A DNA stretch of 64,000 bases, taken from positions 1,116,001-1,180,000 of the forward strand of contig NZ_CP186334.1 of the NCBI RefSeq assembly GCF_049347105.1, given 5' to 3'. This stretch comes from Gaoshiqia hydrogeniformans (lineage in GTDB: Bacteria; Bacteroidota; Bacteroidia; Bacteroidales; Prolixibacteraceae). Numbering within the stretch: the stretch's first letter is position 1; every line of letters starts with the position of its first letter. This document shows positions 16,332 to 26,700 of the stretch, one piece after another. Made by a program: the position numbers and the translations under genes. Below the pieces are notes generated by a model. It was given only the letters and a program-made list of their open reading frames with translations, had not been told where the DNA came from and did not search any database.

Positions 16332-18437
16332 CTAGCCGTGCCTGCGAAGGTACTTCTCCAACTGAACGCCACTGATGGATAAGTCGGCGGGCGGATTGCT
16401 GTTGTTCTCGGTGAGATAGACTAATTTAGACTCATGCTTCCCGAGCGAAACACTGATCGTATCCAGGTTCCCGAGTCCCATACTTCGCCCGGGATCCCAC
16501 AAATAAGCCCAGCATTTGTTTTCGCCGTTAATTTCAACCATTTGGTAGGTTTCCTGTACCGGCTCGTCGGTATCGTTTACAAACAAAACACCCCAGCTGC
16601 GCGGCGATTTGTAGCGGCGGACGGCGACCTTGCATTTTCTGTTCTCTCCCCAGAAAGGCATCACGGCGCTTTGCGGCCGATCCTGAGGCTGAAGAAAACG
16701 CCAGAAATTCAACTGATCTTCACTCAGCGTTGAGAAGCGGTCGGATGTATGAACCGTCCCTCCAAGAATACCATTCCACTGAGCGATGGTTGTTTTTTCC
16801 GTTTCGGTCAGGTCGTTATTCACATTACGCAAGTAAATTGTATCAGGATCATTTTGCCAGAACACGTTGTTAAAATACTGGCAATTGTAGGTTTCCTGAA
16901 ACATATTCTCAACGCCATCCGGCGACCAGGTACTTTCCACATCATTCGAAACACGCATGCCATCCACGAAACCGATCAGCGGGGCAAAGGGGGCAATGCT
17001 GGCCAGCCAGTAACTACCGGCCCCAATCTCTTCGCGAATAATCGCGAGGATTTCAACCAAAATCTGAACGGAGGTTTTATCCCGGTTGTAACGCCTGATG
17101 TTGGTGCTGTCCTTCAGCCCCCAGTCCAGGAAGTCGGTCTTAAAAAATGTGTATCCCATCTTCCGCAAACTCCTGAAAACCTTGGCAATGTATTTTTGCA
17201 CATCGGGATGACTGCCGTCGAGGGCATAATGGTTCCCTTCCGGCGTTTCCCATTGAGGGACCGGGTCTCCTTTCAGGTCTTTAATCAGCCAGTTTTGATG
17301 ATTTCGAAACAGTTTACTCTTCCCGTCCACCATAAACGGAGCTACCCAGATCCCGGCACGATAGCCCCTTCTGAATATTTCACGGGCGGCATCTTCCATC
17401 GATTTGGGCCAGTTGTCGTTGGTATCGAGCCAGTCGCCGTGGGTGCAGTAACAATCGTCAATCTGGATGGTTTGTATCGGGATTTTAGGCTCAAGGTTGT
17501 CTAAGGTGACCAGCTGTTCTTTCAACTTTTCAAACGAAAAATCCTTTTTGTACTCATACCAGGAGCTCCAGTGGTAGCTTGTCCGGGTATCTTTCCGGGC
17601 CACCATATTTTCCGAGATGTTCCAGGCCAGGTGCTGAAGCGTTTCGTAGGGCTGGTTTCCCTGGATGATGTAAATATCGGGCAGCTTGATAAAATCGTCT
17701 TTCAGGGGAATGTTTTCCATCACAAAGCCGGTTTCAAAAAAAATATCTTCCCGGTCGGGAAAACGGTCAAGTAAGCCTTTACGGTGCGGACGGTTATAGA
17801 TGGTACTTTTTTGTATGAAGTCGGAATGTTCGTATGCGCCAAAGCCCAATGTCCCGTTATCGGCCGAAATGAGGGCCGTCGTGAGGTACGAGCCGTACGA
17901 CCAGGCTTGCTCGCCGGCGGTATTTCCCCATTCACGGGGCGTGGATCCCTGAATATTGTATAAACCGGATTGTCCTCCAAAGCCCAGTCCCTGCTTAAAA
18001 AAACGGGTAACTCCTTCGACCCGGGCTTCACCCAACGGCGAAAAATAAAACGGGGCACGCGACATACTGCTCAGCTCGGCTCCGATGGATACCGAACCAT
18101 AGTTGATCTTCAGGTCGAGCATGACAAAGCCGCGATCGAGTTCATAAATAATCCGTTTTCCTTTGGGAGAGTCGCCCATGAAGGTATTACGGACAAAAAT
18201 ACTTTGTCCGTCAACCGTCGGGCGACAGTTGCGAAGGCGTATAGTTCCCGCAATTAAATCGAAGGTGCCATCGTTGTGCAGAATCCATTCAGATCTGCCC
18301 AGTTTGAACTTCACGGGCCCGGAAGGATCGATCGCCCCAAGAGCTTCAGCGTACAATGGAAGAGGCATCAATGCTCCACTTAATCCTGCTGCCGCCATCT
18401 TCAGAAAACTTCTTCTTTCAATTGGTTTTAAAGCCAT
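16332..18437 (-). CDS. Tat-exported alpha-galactosidase-like glycoside hydrolase (GH36-type)
   Basis: The start is placed at 18437, which gives a twin-arginine signal (E-R-R-S-F-L-K-M-A-A-A-G) ending near A-E-A at about residue 32; a longer frame begins 15 codons earlier and lacks sense. The mature part has an N-terminal beta-sandwich region, then a TIM barrel with Q-T-I-Q-I-D-D-C-Y, G-I-W-V-A-P-F and F-F-K-T-D435-F-L-D-W, where D435 is the expected nucleophile. R-V-S-N-D499-V-E holds the acid/base. The C-terminal region is a beta domain. This order fits clan GH-D, family 36 alpha-galactosidase or related. Its location outside the inner membrane suggests oligosaccharide use; the exact sugar cannot be read. 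Confidence 0.85.
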   Translation of the reverse strand: MALKPIERRSFLKMAAAGLSGALMPLPLYAEALGAIDPSGPVKFKLGRSEWILHNDGTFDLIAGTIRLRNCRPTVDGQSIFVRNTFMGDSPKGKRIIYELDRGFVMLDLKINYGSVSIGAELSSMSRAPFYFSPLGEARVEGVTRFFKQGLGFGGQSGLYNIQGSTPREWGNTAGEQAWSYGSYLTTALISADNGTLGFGAYEHSDFIQKSTIYNRPHRKGLLDRFPDREDIFFETGFVMENIPLKDDFIKLPDIYIIQGNQPYETLQHLAWNISENMVARKDTRTSYHWSSWYEYKKDFSFEKLKEQLVTLDNLEPKIPIQTIQIDDCYCTHGDWLDTNDNWPKSMEDAAREIFRRGYRAGIWVAPFMVDGKSKLFRNHQNWLIKDLKGDPVPQWETPEGNHYALDGSHPDVQKYIAKVFRSLRKMGYTFFKTDFLDWGLKDSTNIRRYNRDKTSVQILVEILAIIREEIGAGSYWLASIAPFAPLIGFVDGMRVSNDVESTWSPDGVENMFQETYNCQYFNNVFWQNDPDTIYLRNVNNDLTETEKTTIAQWNGILGGTVHTSDRFSTLSEDQLNFWRFLQPQDRPQSAVMPFWGENRKCKVAVRRYKSPRSWGVLFVNDTDEPVQETYQMVEINGENKCWAYLWDPGRSMGLGNLDTISVSLGKHESKLVYLTENNSNPPADLSISGVQLEKYLRRHG

Positions 18438-18615
18438 CGGTTTGTAGCTGCTATTAATGTTTAGGAAATGTAAAATTAACAACTTTTAACACACAATCGA
18501 CACCGGGCCGAAAAGATTCATCAGGCACAACTCATCTGATAATGACTTCATTAAACCGATACATGTTGTAAAAAACATTTGTTACCGCCAAAAAGGATGC
18601 ACCGACTACCGGAAT

Positions 18616-19908
18616 TTACTCATTTAAAACCTTTTTAATCCGGGCAACCACTTTGTCGCGGTCCTTCTCCGGGAGGTTTAATATACGGGTTTTGTGGCAT
18701 CCCTCCGGCTTGATTACGCTCATGTTCTGCCTGTTTCGCCGGAGTGTTGCCGCGCTGGCCGTCCAGGGATCTATTTCACCATAAATGAGTATAACCCCTT
18801 TGGCTTCATGCAACAAGAAGTCGCTGATCATAAGAGCGGTAGCCGGATTGTACTGAACCTGCTGATGCCCCGGCACCATCATCCGGTTGAGGTATCCCTC
18901 GGCAGATTTAACCGAAATCAGGTCGCCAAACGGTTGCGTATCGTAACCGTAATAGCCTAATTCGCGGGCAGCCTGGTAAAAAAACGGCGAGTACCCGGCC
19001 GATCCTTCATACGAAAAATAATCAGGAGGACTTATTTTGACCAGATGCCTGAAAAGCGACTGATCATCTGCAGACAGGTCGGGAATTTCGTGGCACGAAT
19101 ATCCCCACTGCCAAAAAGCAAAAGGATACTCCAGAACAACAAAATCCAGCACTTCTTCCGTTCCAACGGGATAAGTGTACCGGCGGCTTTCACTGTAGGC
19201 GCTCAGCAAGGGGAGCATCTGTGCCTTTCTTTTGAGGATTTCAAACTGAAAGTTCAGAATTTTTGACCGACTTTCTGCCGTTCCCGTTTGTTTGAGAAAA
19301 GCTTCATGACGTCCGTCTTCCACGCCAAAGTTCAAGGGGGCCACGTAAGCAATGGTCAGATCAACATCGTCAGGAAAAAAAGCACGGTGGGCCAATGCCG
19401 TTTGGCCGCCTTTGCTGATGCCCGTGTTCAACCATTTGCCCTGGTAATATTCTTTGAAAATCGATACGATCCGGTGGTGATCCAAGGCGGCATTTCCAAC
19501 AGTCAGAAATTTCCACACCATCGAATCGGGGACGGATTCTCCGAAATAACGATGCTCCACACAAAACTGGTTTGCCTCCAGAATCTGGCTAAGTTCGTGC
19601 CTGTAATTTGGCTGGGAAGCATATTCCGCGCTGTACCCTTCGGTAATGAAAACAACCGGACGAACCGGATCCTTGTCAGCAACGAAAACCCGCTGCAGAA
19701 AAAAACCATCCGAACTGTCTTTATGGTTGATGGGTTGCCTGATCTTGATTTCATACGTCTGATTAAAAGACGGATTACCTTCGATTTCCTTCACTTCGGC
19801 AATCGCCGGGTTGGATTTCAAAAAATGCTTCAGATCCTGGCCATTGGTTGGAGCAACTAAAAATAAAGCCAAAAGCAGCGTCAAAAGCAAACAACGATAT
19901 CTTAACAT
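18616..19908 (-). CDS. Secreted serine peptidase, S28/S37-like
   Basis: A 430-residue protein with a signal peptide (about 1-23, ending T-N-G-Q). It has an alpha/beta-hydrolase fold: the nucleophile elbow is G163-I-S165-K-G167-G-Q-T, the acid is probably the Asp in G-E-I-D-P-W-T-A-S, and the His is in G-C-H-K-T-R. W-T-A-S after the Asp and the E-H-R-Y-F-G-E-S segment are typical of prolyl tripeptidyl-type S28/S37 (PS-10) peptidases of Bacteroidota and Streptomyces. It likely removes short peptides from N-termini in the periplasm. There is no operon partner; the next minus-strand gene is the glycoside hydrolase 178 bases away. Confidence 0.78.
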   Translation of the reverse strand: MLRYRCLLLTLLLALFLVAPTNGQDLKHFLKSNPAIAEVKEIEGNPSFNQTYEIKIRQPINHKDSSDGFFLQRVFVADKDPVRPVVFITEGYSAEYASQPNYRHELSQILEANQFCVEHRYFGESVPDSMVWKFLTVGNAALDHHRIVSIFKEYYQGKWLNTGISKGGQTALAHRAFFPDDVDLTIAYVAPLNFGVEDGRHEAFLKQTGTAESRSKILNFQFEILKRKAQMLPLLSAYSESRRYTYPVGTEEVLDFVVLEYPFAFWQWGYSCHEIPDLSADDQSLFRHLVKISPPDYFSYEGSAGYSPFFYQAARELGYYGYDTQPFGDLISVKSAEGYLNRMMVPGHQQVQYNPATALMISDFLLHEAKGVILIYGEIDPWTASAATLRRNRQNMSVIKPEGCHKTRILNLPEKDRDKVVARIKKVLNE

Positions 19909-20028
19909 AAAACCGGTTTTAAAAACGCTGAAATTTAATCAGACGAATTGATTTTTGCGAATATGAAGAAACTATTAAGTCATGCCTGAGTTATTTAGAA
20001 TGCGTTTAAATAATTCAAAAATAAAAGA

Positions 20029-20036
20029 TACTTTTG
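20029..20036 (+). promoter_or_regulatory. Bacteroidota -7 box upstream of the DUF4395 gene
   Basis: TACTTTTG matches TAnnTTTG. Its position inside the longer possible reading frame supports the downstream ATG at 20100 as the real start, with a leader of about 55 bases. Confidence 0.5.
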
Positions 20037-20099
20037 TCCGATAAATATGCAAGTAAACTGAAATCAGTTTTACCTGCTGCAATGAAAGGAGTTTTTAAA

Positions 20100-20540
20100 A
20101 TGAAGAATTTATTCTGCCCTGTTTCACAGGAACGGATTAACGAGCAAGTCACCCGGCTTACAGCGCTGCTGGTTGTGATTACGGCAATCATTGCCTTTGC
20201 CTTTAACTCTGTTTTGCTGATGACGTTTATAGCCGCCGATTTTTACATCCGCGCTTTTACCCGATTGAGATATAGCCCGTTAAGCTGTTTGGCATACTGG
20301 ATGACCCAGGCGCTGAACCTGCCTGAACGTCTGATTGATAAAGCTCCGAAGATTTTTGCAGCCCGAATGGGTTTTACCATGGCCCTTGCGTTTACCAGCT
20401 TGCACCTTTTGCAATTGAATCCGGCGTCGGCCATTGTTGCCGGCGTGCTGGTATTTTTTGCAGGGCTTGAATTCGCGTTTGCCTTTTGTGCCGGTTGTAC
20501 CATTTACACCTACCTGGTATTACCTTTTTACAGAAATTAA
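20100..20540 (+). CDS. DUF4395 family membrane protein
   Basis: A 146-residue protein starting MKNLFCPVSQERINEQVTR, the family's characteristic opening (C-P-V-S-x-x-R-I-N-E). Hydrophobic segments at about 22-48, 85-103 and 108-135 suggest three or four membrane passes, and the C-terminal F-C-A-G-C-T-I-Y-T-Y-L-V-L-P keeps the conserved cysteine pair. The family has no assigned function; homologues often sit near thiol or rhodanese proteins. It has its own -7 box and a strong terminator, so it is a single-gene transcript. Confidence 0.8.
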   Translation: MKNLFCPVSQERINEQVTRLTALLVVITAIIAFAFNSVLLMTFIAADFYIRAFTRLRYSPLSCLAYWMTQALNLPERLIDKAPKIFAARMGFTMALAFTSLHLLQLNPASAIVAGVLVFFAGLEFAFAFCAGCTIYTYLVLPFYRN

Positions 20541-20568
20541 TTTTCCAACAGATAACTATTTTTTCTCT

Positions 20569-20590
20569 ACCGGCTCAGGCCGGTTTTTTT
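20569..20590 (+). terminator. Rho-independent terminator after the DUF4395 gene
   Basis: A six-base stem ACCGGC (20569-20574) and GCCGGT (20579-20584) with a TCAG loop is followed by seven T. It lies 28 bases after the stop codon and before the convergent holB end. Confidence 0.85.
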
Positions 20591-20629
20591 ATGCCTTCCC
20601 GATTCACGGACGCCCGACGGTACGCACCC

Positions 20630-21754
20630 CTACTTGCGGATCAGTTTCACAATTCGCAAGGCCATGTCGGTGAAAATAATCCGGGCATGGCCATTCATCG
20701 AGATGTGACGAAAGGCACTTTCCAGTTCTTCAGTGATCGGAATGATATTACGCTCGTTGATAAAAGGCGAAAACCGGCTCGAAAATGCCTGTTCTTCTTC
20801 ATCCATGAAAACCAGATTCTGGTTATTCAGGTTGTAAATAAAATTCTCACGCACCAGTCCGAGTGCATATTGCAGGAAATTCTTTTGCCGTTCGCGTCCG
20901 ATTTCTGCGATTTCTGCCATCCACGCAAATAAGTCGGAAAACTTCCGCCCGTAAGCATAACGCATCAGCTCTTTAAAACGCTCCAGGTTGTATCGATTTT
21001 GCTCGCCCGGTTCAAGCAAGTGTAAGGCCCGCCGGTAGTTTCCGCGGCTTAGGTGCGCGAGGGTCTCCAGATTTTTTCCGGCAGCTTCCGGTAAGGAATC
21101 CAGTGCCCCGGTTAAAGCAGTAGTATCAATCAACGGAACTTTAATCAGCTGACAACGGGAGCGAATGGTGCTGATAATTTCTTCTTCACTTTCGGTAACC
21201 AGCAAAAACAAGGTTTTCACAGGTGGTTCCTCAATCATTTTCAGTAATTTGTTGGCACATGAAATATGCATCTTTTCCGGCATCCAGATAATCATCACCT
21301 TATATTCCGATTCGTACGATTTCAGGTTGAGTTTCCGGATGATTTCTTCGCTTTGATGGGAGTAGATCAGGCCTTGTGCATTTTCAACCCCAATAAAGCC
21401 AAACCAGTCGTCGAGGTTGAAATACGGGTTCGACAAAACCATCTTTCTCCATTCTTCCAGGAAATGATCACTCACCGGTTCTTTGAATTTTGGGGTTTTC
21501 ACCACCGGAAACACAAAGTGCAGATCGGGATGGATGAGCTTCTGATATTTTTTACAGGAAGTACATTCGCCGCATGAGTCGCCGGCTGTTTTATTGAGGC
21601 ACGATACATACTGGGCATAAGCCAGCGCCAGCGCCAGGTTCCCTGAACCTTCGCCGCCGGCAAATAACTGGGCATGGCTCACCCGTTCATCGGCAACCGC
21701 CTGTATGAGCCTTTTTTTTATGGCTTCCTGCCCGATCACATTGCGAAAAAACAT
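20630..21754 (-). CDS. holB: DNA polymerase III delta' subunit
   Basis: A clamp-loader AAA+ protein of 374 residues. The opening M-F-F-R-N-V-I-G-Q-E-A-I-K-K-R-L matches the family. The P-loop is degraded (G-G-E-G-S-G-N-L instead of G-x-G-K-T), as expected for delta', which does not hydrolyse ATP. The zinc module C-x9-C-x2-C-x2-C (C-L-N-K-T-A-G-D-S-C-G-E-C-T-S-C) at about 52-67 is intact. P-E-K-M-H-I-S-C-A-N-K-L-L-K-M-I-E-E-P-P follows in the sensor region. It has a -7 box 21 bases upstream. Confidence 0.92.
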   Translation of the reverse strand: MFFRNVIGQEAIKKRLIQAVADERVSHAQLFAGGEGSGNLALALAYAQYVSCLNKTAGDSCGECTSCKKYQKLIHPDLHFVFPVVKTPKFKEPVSDHFLEEWRKMVLSNPYFNLDDWFGFIGVENAQGLIYSHQSEEIIRKLNLKSYESEYKVMIIWMPEKMHISCANKLLKMIEEPPVKTLFLLVTESEEEIISTIRSRCQLIKVPLIDTTALTGALDSLPEAAGKNLETLAHLSRGNYRRALHLLEPGEQNRYNLERFKELMRYAYGRKFSDLFAWMAEIAEIGRERQKNFLQYALGLVRENFIYNLNNQNLVFMDEEEQAFSSRFSPFINERNIIPITEELESAFRHISMNGHARIIFTDMALRIVKLIRK

Positions 21755-21774
21755 AAGTTAACATTTGAATGAAA

Positions 21775-21782
21775 CAAAAATA
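21775..21782 (-). promoter_or_regulatory. Bacteroidota -7 box upstream of holB
   Basis: Minus strand TATTTTTG, matching TAnnTTTG, gives a predicted leader of about 15 bases to the ATG at 21754. Confidence 0.45.
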
Positions 21783-21913
21783 ACAAATCCTGTCAGCTAT
21801 TCCGTATCCGGCACTAAGTTTATCCGGCTGAAAAACCGGAAACCGGTTCATTACGTCATTATTAAAAATGACGGGATTGCGCGTTGGCCTTCTGTACCGA
21901 CCTATCTTTTTTC

Positions 21914-21921
21914 TATCTTTG
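21914..21921 (+). promoter_or_regulatory. Bacteroidota -7 box upstream of pgk
   Basis: TATCTTTG, an exact TAnnTTTG match, lies 35 bases before the pgk ATG. It falls inside the N-terminal extension of the open frame, which argues against the earlier start codon. Confidence 0.55.
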
Positions 21922-21956
21922 GACGTAGAAAAAAAGAAACTAAAAGTAATCTTATT

Positions 21957-23150
21957 ATGCAGACAATTGAAACTTATGATTTCAGCGGGAAAAAAGCGTT
22001 AATCCGTGTGGATTTTAATGTCCCGTTGAATGAAAATTTCGAAATCACAGATGATACACGCATGCGTGCTGCCGTACCAACCATCAAAAAAATAATGGAA
22101 GCCGGCGGTTCTCCTGTCATTATGTCTCACTTTGGCCGTCCGAAAAACGGACCCGAAGATAAATACTCCATGAAACACCTTTACAAACACCTGGCTAAGC
22201 TGCTGGGCGTTGATGTAAAGCTGGCTCCTGATTGTGTTGGCGCCGAAGTAAAAGCGATGGCCGCCGCCCTGAAACCGGGCGAAGTGCTGATGCTCGAAAA
22301 CCTGCGCTTCCACAAAGAAGAGGAAAAAGGCGACGAAGCTTTTGCCGGGCAGCTGGCCGAGCTGGGCGACTGCTGGGTGAACGATGCTTTTGGTACCGCC
22401 CACCGGGCACATGCTTCAACCGCTGTCATCGCCAAATTTTTCCCGAACGACAAATTGTTTGGTTACCTGGTTGAAAGCGAAGTAGAAAGCCTTGACAAAG
22501 TGGTGGCTAAACCGGTCCGCCCGTTAACGGCAATCATGGGAGGCGCCAAAGTTTCGACCAAAATCACCATCATTGAAAACATGCTGAATAAGGTCGACAA
22601 CCTGATCATCGGCGGCGGCATGATTTTCACCTTCGTCAAAGCGCTGGGCGGAAATATCGGCTCGTCGCTCTGCGAAGACGAGTACCTGGAACTGGCAAGA
22701 ACGATCGTTGAAAAAGCAAAAGAAAAAGGCGTCAACCTGGTGATTGCTTCAGACTGTGTGGCTGCCGACAAATTTGCCAATGATGCCAATACCGAAGTGT
22801 GTGCTGCAGGTAATATTAAAGACGGCTGGATGGGCCTGGACGTGGGCCCCGCCACGATTGCCAAATTCAAAGAAGTGATCAGCAACTCAAAAACTGTTCT
22901 CTGGAATGGCCCTGCCGGCGTATTTGAAATGGAAAACTTTGCCGCCGGTACAAAAGCAATTGGCGACGCCATTGTTGAAGCAACGAAAAAAGGAGCCTTC
23001 ACCCTGGTGGGCGGTGGCGACTCGGTAGCTGCCGTAAACAAATTCGGCATTGCCGAACAGGTGTCTTACATCTCAACTGCAGGCGGCGCGATGCTCGAAA
23101 CCCTGGAAGGAAAAGTGTTGCCGGGTATTGCAGCTGTTCGCGGCGAATAA
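21957..23150 (+). CDS. pgk: Phosphoglycerate kinase
   Basis: The enzyme makes ATP from 1,3-bisphosphoglycerate in glycolysis. With the ATG at 21957 the protein is 397 residues, the usual length, and begins MQTIETYDFSGKKALIRVDF, where R-V-D-F-N-V-P is the classic signature. S-H-F-G-R-P-K (about 58-64) binds the phosphoglycerate; the C-lobe has G-G-A-K-V-S-T-K and G-G-G-D-S-V-A-A-V-N for the nucleotide. The frame extends 64 codons upstream, but that part contains the -7 box and has no resemblance to PGK. It has its own terminator. Confidence 0.97.
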   Translation: MQTIETYDFSGKKALIRVDFNVPLNENFEITDDTRMRAAVPTIKKIMEAGGSPVIMSHFGRPKNGPEDKYSMKHLYKHLAKLLGVDVKLAPDCVGAEVKAMAAALKPGEVLMLENLRFHKEEEKGDEAFAGQLAELGDCWVNDAFGTAHRAHASTAVIAKFFPNDKLFGYLVESEVESLDKVVAKPVRPLTAIMGGAKVSTKITIIENMLNKVDNLIIGGGMIFTFVKALGGNIGSSLCEDEYLELARTIVEKAKEKGVNLVIASDCVAADKFANDANTEVCAAGNIKDGWMGLDVGPATIAKFKEVISNSKTVLWNGPAGVFEMENFAAGTKAIGDAIVEATKKGAFTLVGGGDSVAAVNKFGIAEQVSYISTAGGAMLETLEGKVLPGIAAVRGE

Positions 23151-23175
23151 CAACCGACACAAAAACATATAGGAG

Positions 23176-23205
23176 CCCGGGGAGGAAAGATCTTCGGGTT
23201 TTTTT
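23176..23205 (+). terminator. Rho-independent terminator after pgk
   Basis: CCCGGGGA (23176-23183) pairs with TCTTCGGG (23191-23198) over eight positions, two of them G-U, and seven T follow. It lies 26 bases after the pgk stop. Confidence 0.75.
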
Positions 23206-23250
23206 ATTCCTGATATTCGTCAAAACAGTTTAACTTTTAACAAAAAGATT

Positions 23251-23676
23251 ATGGACAAAGCACAATTAGCCATTGAAGTATTCAGGGAACTAAATTGCAG
23301 CCAGTCTGTCCTTTCGGCTTTTGCCAACGACCTTAACCTGGATCAGGAAACCGCCCTGAAAATAGCCAGCGGGTTTGGCGGAGGAATGGCTTGCGGCGAA
23401 ACCTGCGGCGCGGTCACCGGCGCCTATATGGTCATCGGGTTAAAACACGGCCACAGCTCCGCCGATCCCGATGCCAAAGCGGCTACCAAAGAAAAGATCA
23501 GGCGTTTCAGTCACCTGTTCACTCAAACACACGGCAGTCTGGTGTGCAAAGAACTGCTCGGCATCAACATTTCCACTCCCGAAGGAAATGCGGAAGCCAA
23601 AGAACGGGATTTGTTTCAGACCCATTGCCCCCGTTTTATCGAAACAGCCTGCCGGATTATCGAAAAGGAATTCTAA
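23251..23676 (+). CDS. C_GCAxxG_C_C family protein
   Basis: A 141-residue protein with cysteines at 16, 48 (G-M-A-C48-G-E-T-C52-G-A-V-T-G-A), 96 (S-L-V-C-K-E-L-L-G) and two near the C-terminus (T-H-C-P, T-A-C-R-I). This is the spacing of the C_GCAxxG_C_C family, thought to be redox or metal-binding and often found near molybdenum, selenium or thiol genes, but without an established function. Here it follows pgk yet is separated by a terminator and probably has its own transcript. Confidence 0.87.
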   Translation: MDKAQLAIEVFRELNCSQSVLSAFANDLNLDQETALKIASGFGGGMACGETCGAVTGAYMVIGLKHGHSSADPDAKAATKEKIRRFSHLFTQTHGSLVCKELLGINISTPEGNAEAKERDLFQTHCPRFIETACRIIEKEF

Positions 23677-23683
23677 AAAGAAA

Positions 23684-23737
23684 GGCGCCTGTAAAGCCTG
23701 CAGATCAGAGCGATGCTCTTCCGGCTTTACCTGCGCC
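23684..23737. terminator. Long bipartite hairpin between convergent genes
   Basis: GGCGC (23684-23688) and GTAAAGCC (23691-23698) pair with GGCTTTAC (23723-23730) and GCGCC (23733-23737), separated by a symmetrical CT/CT internal loop. The apical part has a further AGAGC/GCTCT stem. It sits between the C_GCAxxG_C_C gene and the RND pump gene, which face each other, and an A-run flanks the left side. It is probably a terminator for both, mainly for the minus strand. Confidence 0.6.
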
Positions 23738-23771
23738 TTCGTCCTAACAGGTTAATTCGAACCGATCCGGT

Positions 23772-26700
23772 TTAGTCCTCCCGGAAGCTGTCTTCCGGAA
23801 CAATCCCAAGCATCTTTTTTATCCGGTAATTAATGCGGATTGTCAGCAAATACATCACCGGAGCTAACAGCAGGGTCAGAAAGGTCGCAAAAGTCAAACC
23901 GAAAATAACGGTCCACGACATCGGTCCCCAAAAAGCCACACTTTCGCCTCCCAGCGAGAAATCCGGGTCAAAGTGGGTGTAAAGCGATATAAAATCGAAG
24001 TTAAACCCAACGGCTAAAGGAACCAGACCAAGCACCGTGGTGATCGCCGTCAGCAATACCGGGCGCAACCTGGTTTTTCCTGCAATCACCAGGCACTCAA
24101 TTTCTTCTTTCACGGCAAGAAAAGCGCCCTCGCTCAGGCCATGTTCTTCCCGTTTCCGCTGCCGTGTCAGGTCAATATAATCGATCAGTACGATCCCGTT
24201 GTTCACCACGATACCAGCCAGCGAAATGATCCCGATGCCGGTCATGATGATCACGAACTCCATTTTGAAAACGGCCAGCCCGAGGAACACGCCAATTGTA
24301 CTGAACACAACCGTAGCAATAATAATAACCGGCCTGATAAACGAGTTGAACTGGGTAACCAGGATCAGTCCGATCAGGGCTACAGCAATCAACAGCGCAA
24401 ATATCAGAAACTCGCTGCTTTCGTCCTGCTCCTGTTGCTCGCCGGTAAAAGCATAATCGTAGCCCGCCGGCATGTTGTAGTTTGACAGCACCTGGCGGAT
24501 GCGCTCGTTGATGACGTTTGCATTATATCCTTCCACCACATTCGACGATATGGTGATCACCCGTTTGTGGTTAATCCGGTTTACTTTGTCGTAAGTCGAC
24601 GAATATTCAAAATCAGCTACGGCCGAGATCGGGATTAACTTCCCTTCAACCAGCAGTTTCTGGTTCATCAGGGTCGAAACATCATTCCGGTATTCTTCTT
24701 TTAGACGGATAAAAATGTCGTATTCATCCTCTCCGTCTTTAAAATCGCCCACATCATAACCGTAAAGCGAGTTTCGCAGGGTCATCGCGATCAGCCTGGT
24801 CGATAGTTCATAACGCCGCGCCCGTTCGCGGTCAACTTTCACCAGCATCTCGGGCTGGTGAATATTGATATCCAGCTTTAATTCATCGATACCGGCAATA
24901 TTATCATCGTTGATCATGTTGATGAAATCGTCCGTGATCTTAATCAGTTGGTTAAAATCGTCACCGGTTACTTCAATGTTTATCGGCGCTCCCACAGGCG
25001 GGCCTTCATCTTCTTTCTCTACAAATATTTTTGCACCAACAAAACCCGCAAAATTAGCCGACAATTCCTGCATGATCTTAGACGTATTAATGCCGCCGCG
25101 CAGTTTGTATTCTTCAAACGAAATCGAAGTCAACGATTTATTCGGACTCACCGAGCTTTCGAACATCTGCCCTTTCCCGGTACCCACCGAGGTAGTCACC
25201 GATTTCACAATGTGCATGTACGGCTCAATCGTTTTATTAATAATGCCCTCAACCCGGCGTGATACCTCATCTGTCCGGTCGATGGAAGTACCCAGCGGAA
25301 GCTCCATGGTCACATAAATAGTTTGCGGATCGGTATCCGGGAAAAAGACCACACTCGGGCTTCGGTAACCGTAGAACCAAATTGACACGATCAGTAAAAC
25401 AAAGGTCCCCATAAAATACAGGACCGGTCTTTTTCCTGTTAAGGCGCTACGCAACTGACGTTCGTAGAAGTTTTCGAGCCACACCAGGAACCTGGTTTGA
25501 AACCACCGGGCCAGCGGCCTGAATGCCAGCACATTCAACACCATCAACAGCGCAATGGTCGCCAGGATATTACCCAGCAGATAAATACCGGAAACATAAA
25601 ACACAACCGAAACACCTGCGAAAATAGCCGCCCGCTTAACCGTTTTTTTCCAGTCAACTTTCACCCGGATATCGTCAATCTTCATGAATTTCGCAATAAA
25701 CGGCGGATTTAGGACCAACGCGACAAATAAGGACGATGCCAAAACGATGATCAGGGTTTTGGGCAGGATGCTCATAAATTCGCCCACAATACTATCCCAG
25801 AAAATCAGCGGGAAGAACGCCGCCAGGGTGGTTAAGGTAGACGAAATAATCGGGAAAGCTATCTCGCTCACGCCTCTTTTAGTCGCTGTCAGCAGGGAAT
25901 AGCCCTGCGAATGAAGCCGGTACACATTTTCGACCACCACAATGGCATTATCGACCAACATCCCCAGCGCCAAAATCAAACTGTACAAAACCATGCTGTT
26001 TAAGGTAACAGACGACTGGTCGAGTATTATAAATGACAAAAACATGGAGATCGGGATCGCCAGGCCCGAGAAAAGGGCATTGCGGAACCCAAGAAACAGG
26101 AACAATACAAAGATCACCAGGATCATCCCCAGGATGATGCTGTTTTCCAGGTTGGCAATTTCGTTCCGGATGTAGGTCGACATATCATCGGTCACCACGA
26201 TTTCGAGGTTTCCGGGCAAATATCCCAGCCGGACCTGGTCTTTGAGCACCTGGTTGACCTTTTCGGTAGCCTCCAGGATGTTAGCCCCACTCCGCTTGGT
26301 AACTGCCAGGGTGACAACCGGTTTGTTATTCAACCGCGAAATAGTCGATTTTTCTTTGTAGCCATCAACCACATCTGCTACGTCGCGTACATAAACCGGC
26401 TTGCCGTTGTTCAGCATGATAATCGTGTTTTCAATCTGATCCATGCTGGTATAGTCGGCTTCAGTACGGACAACGCGCCGGGTTTCGTTGGCTATAAATT
26501 CACCCGCGCCAATGGTCACATTTTCTTCCTGCAGCGCAAAAGCAATGTCGTCGTAAGAAATGCCCCGCGCTTCCATCTTAAACGGGTCGACATTAACCTG
26601 GATTTCACGTTCGTCGATTCCCCGGATGGTTGCTTCAGATACTTCGCTCAGACTTTCAAACTCGTCCTGAAGGATTTCGGCGAATTTTTTTAACTCGCGC

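Noticed and set aside
20630..21754. Degenerate P-loop in holB as a sign of a broken gene
   Set aside because: Loss of the Lys/Thr in Walker A is normal for the delta' subunit.
21765..21956. N-terminal extension of pgk
   Set aside because: It contains the -7 box and shares nothing with PGK; the internal ATG gives the normal N-terminus.
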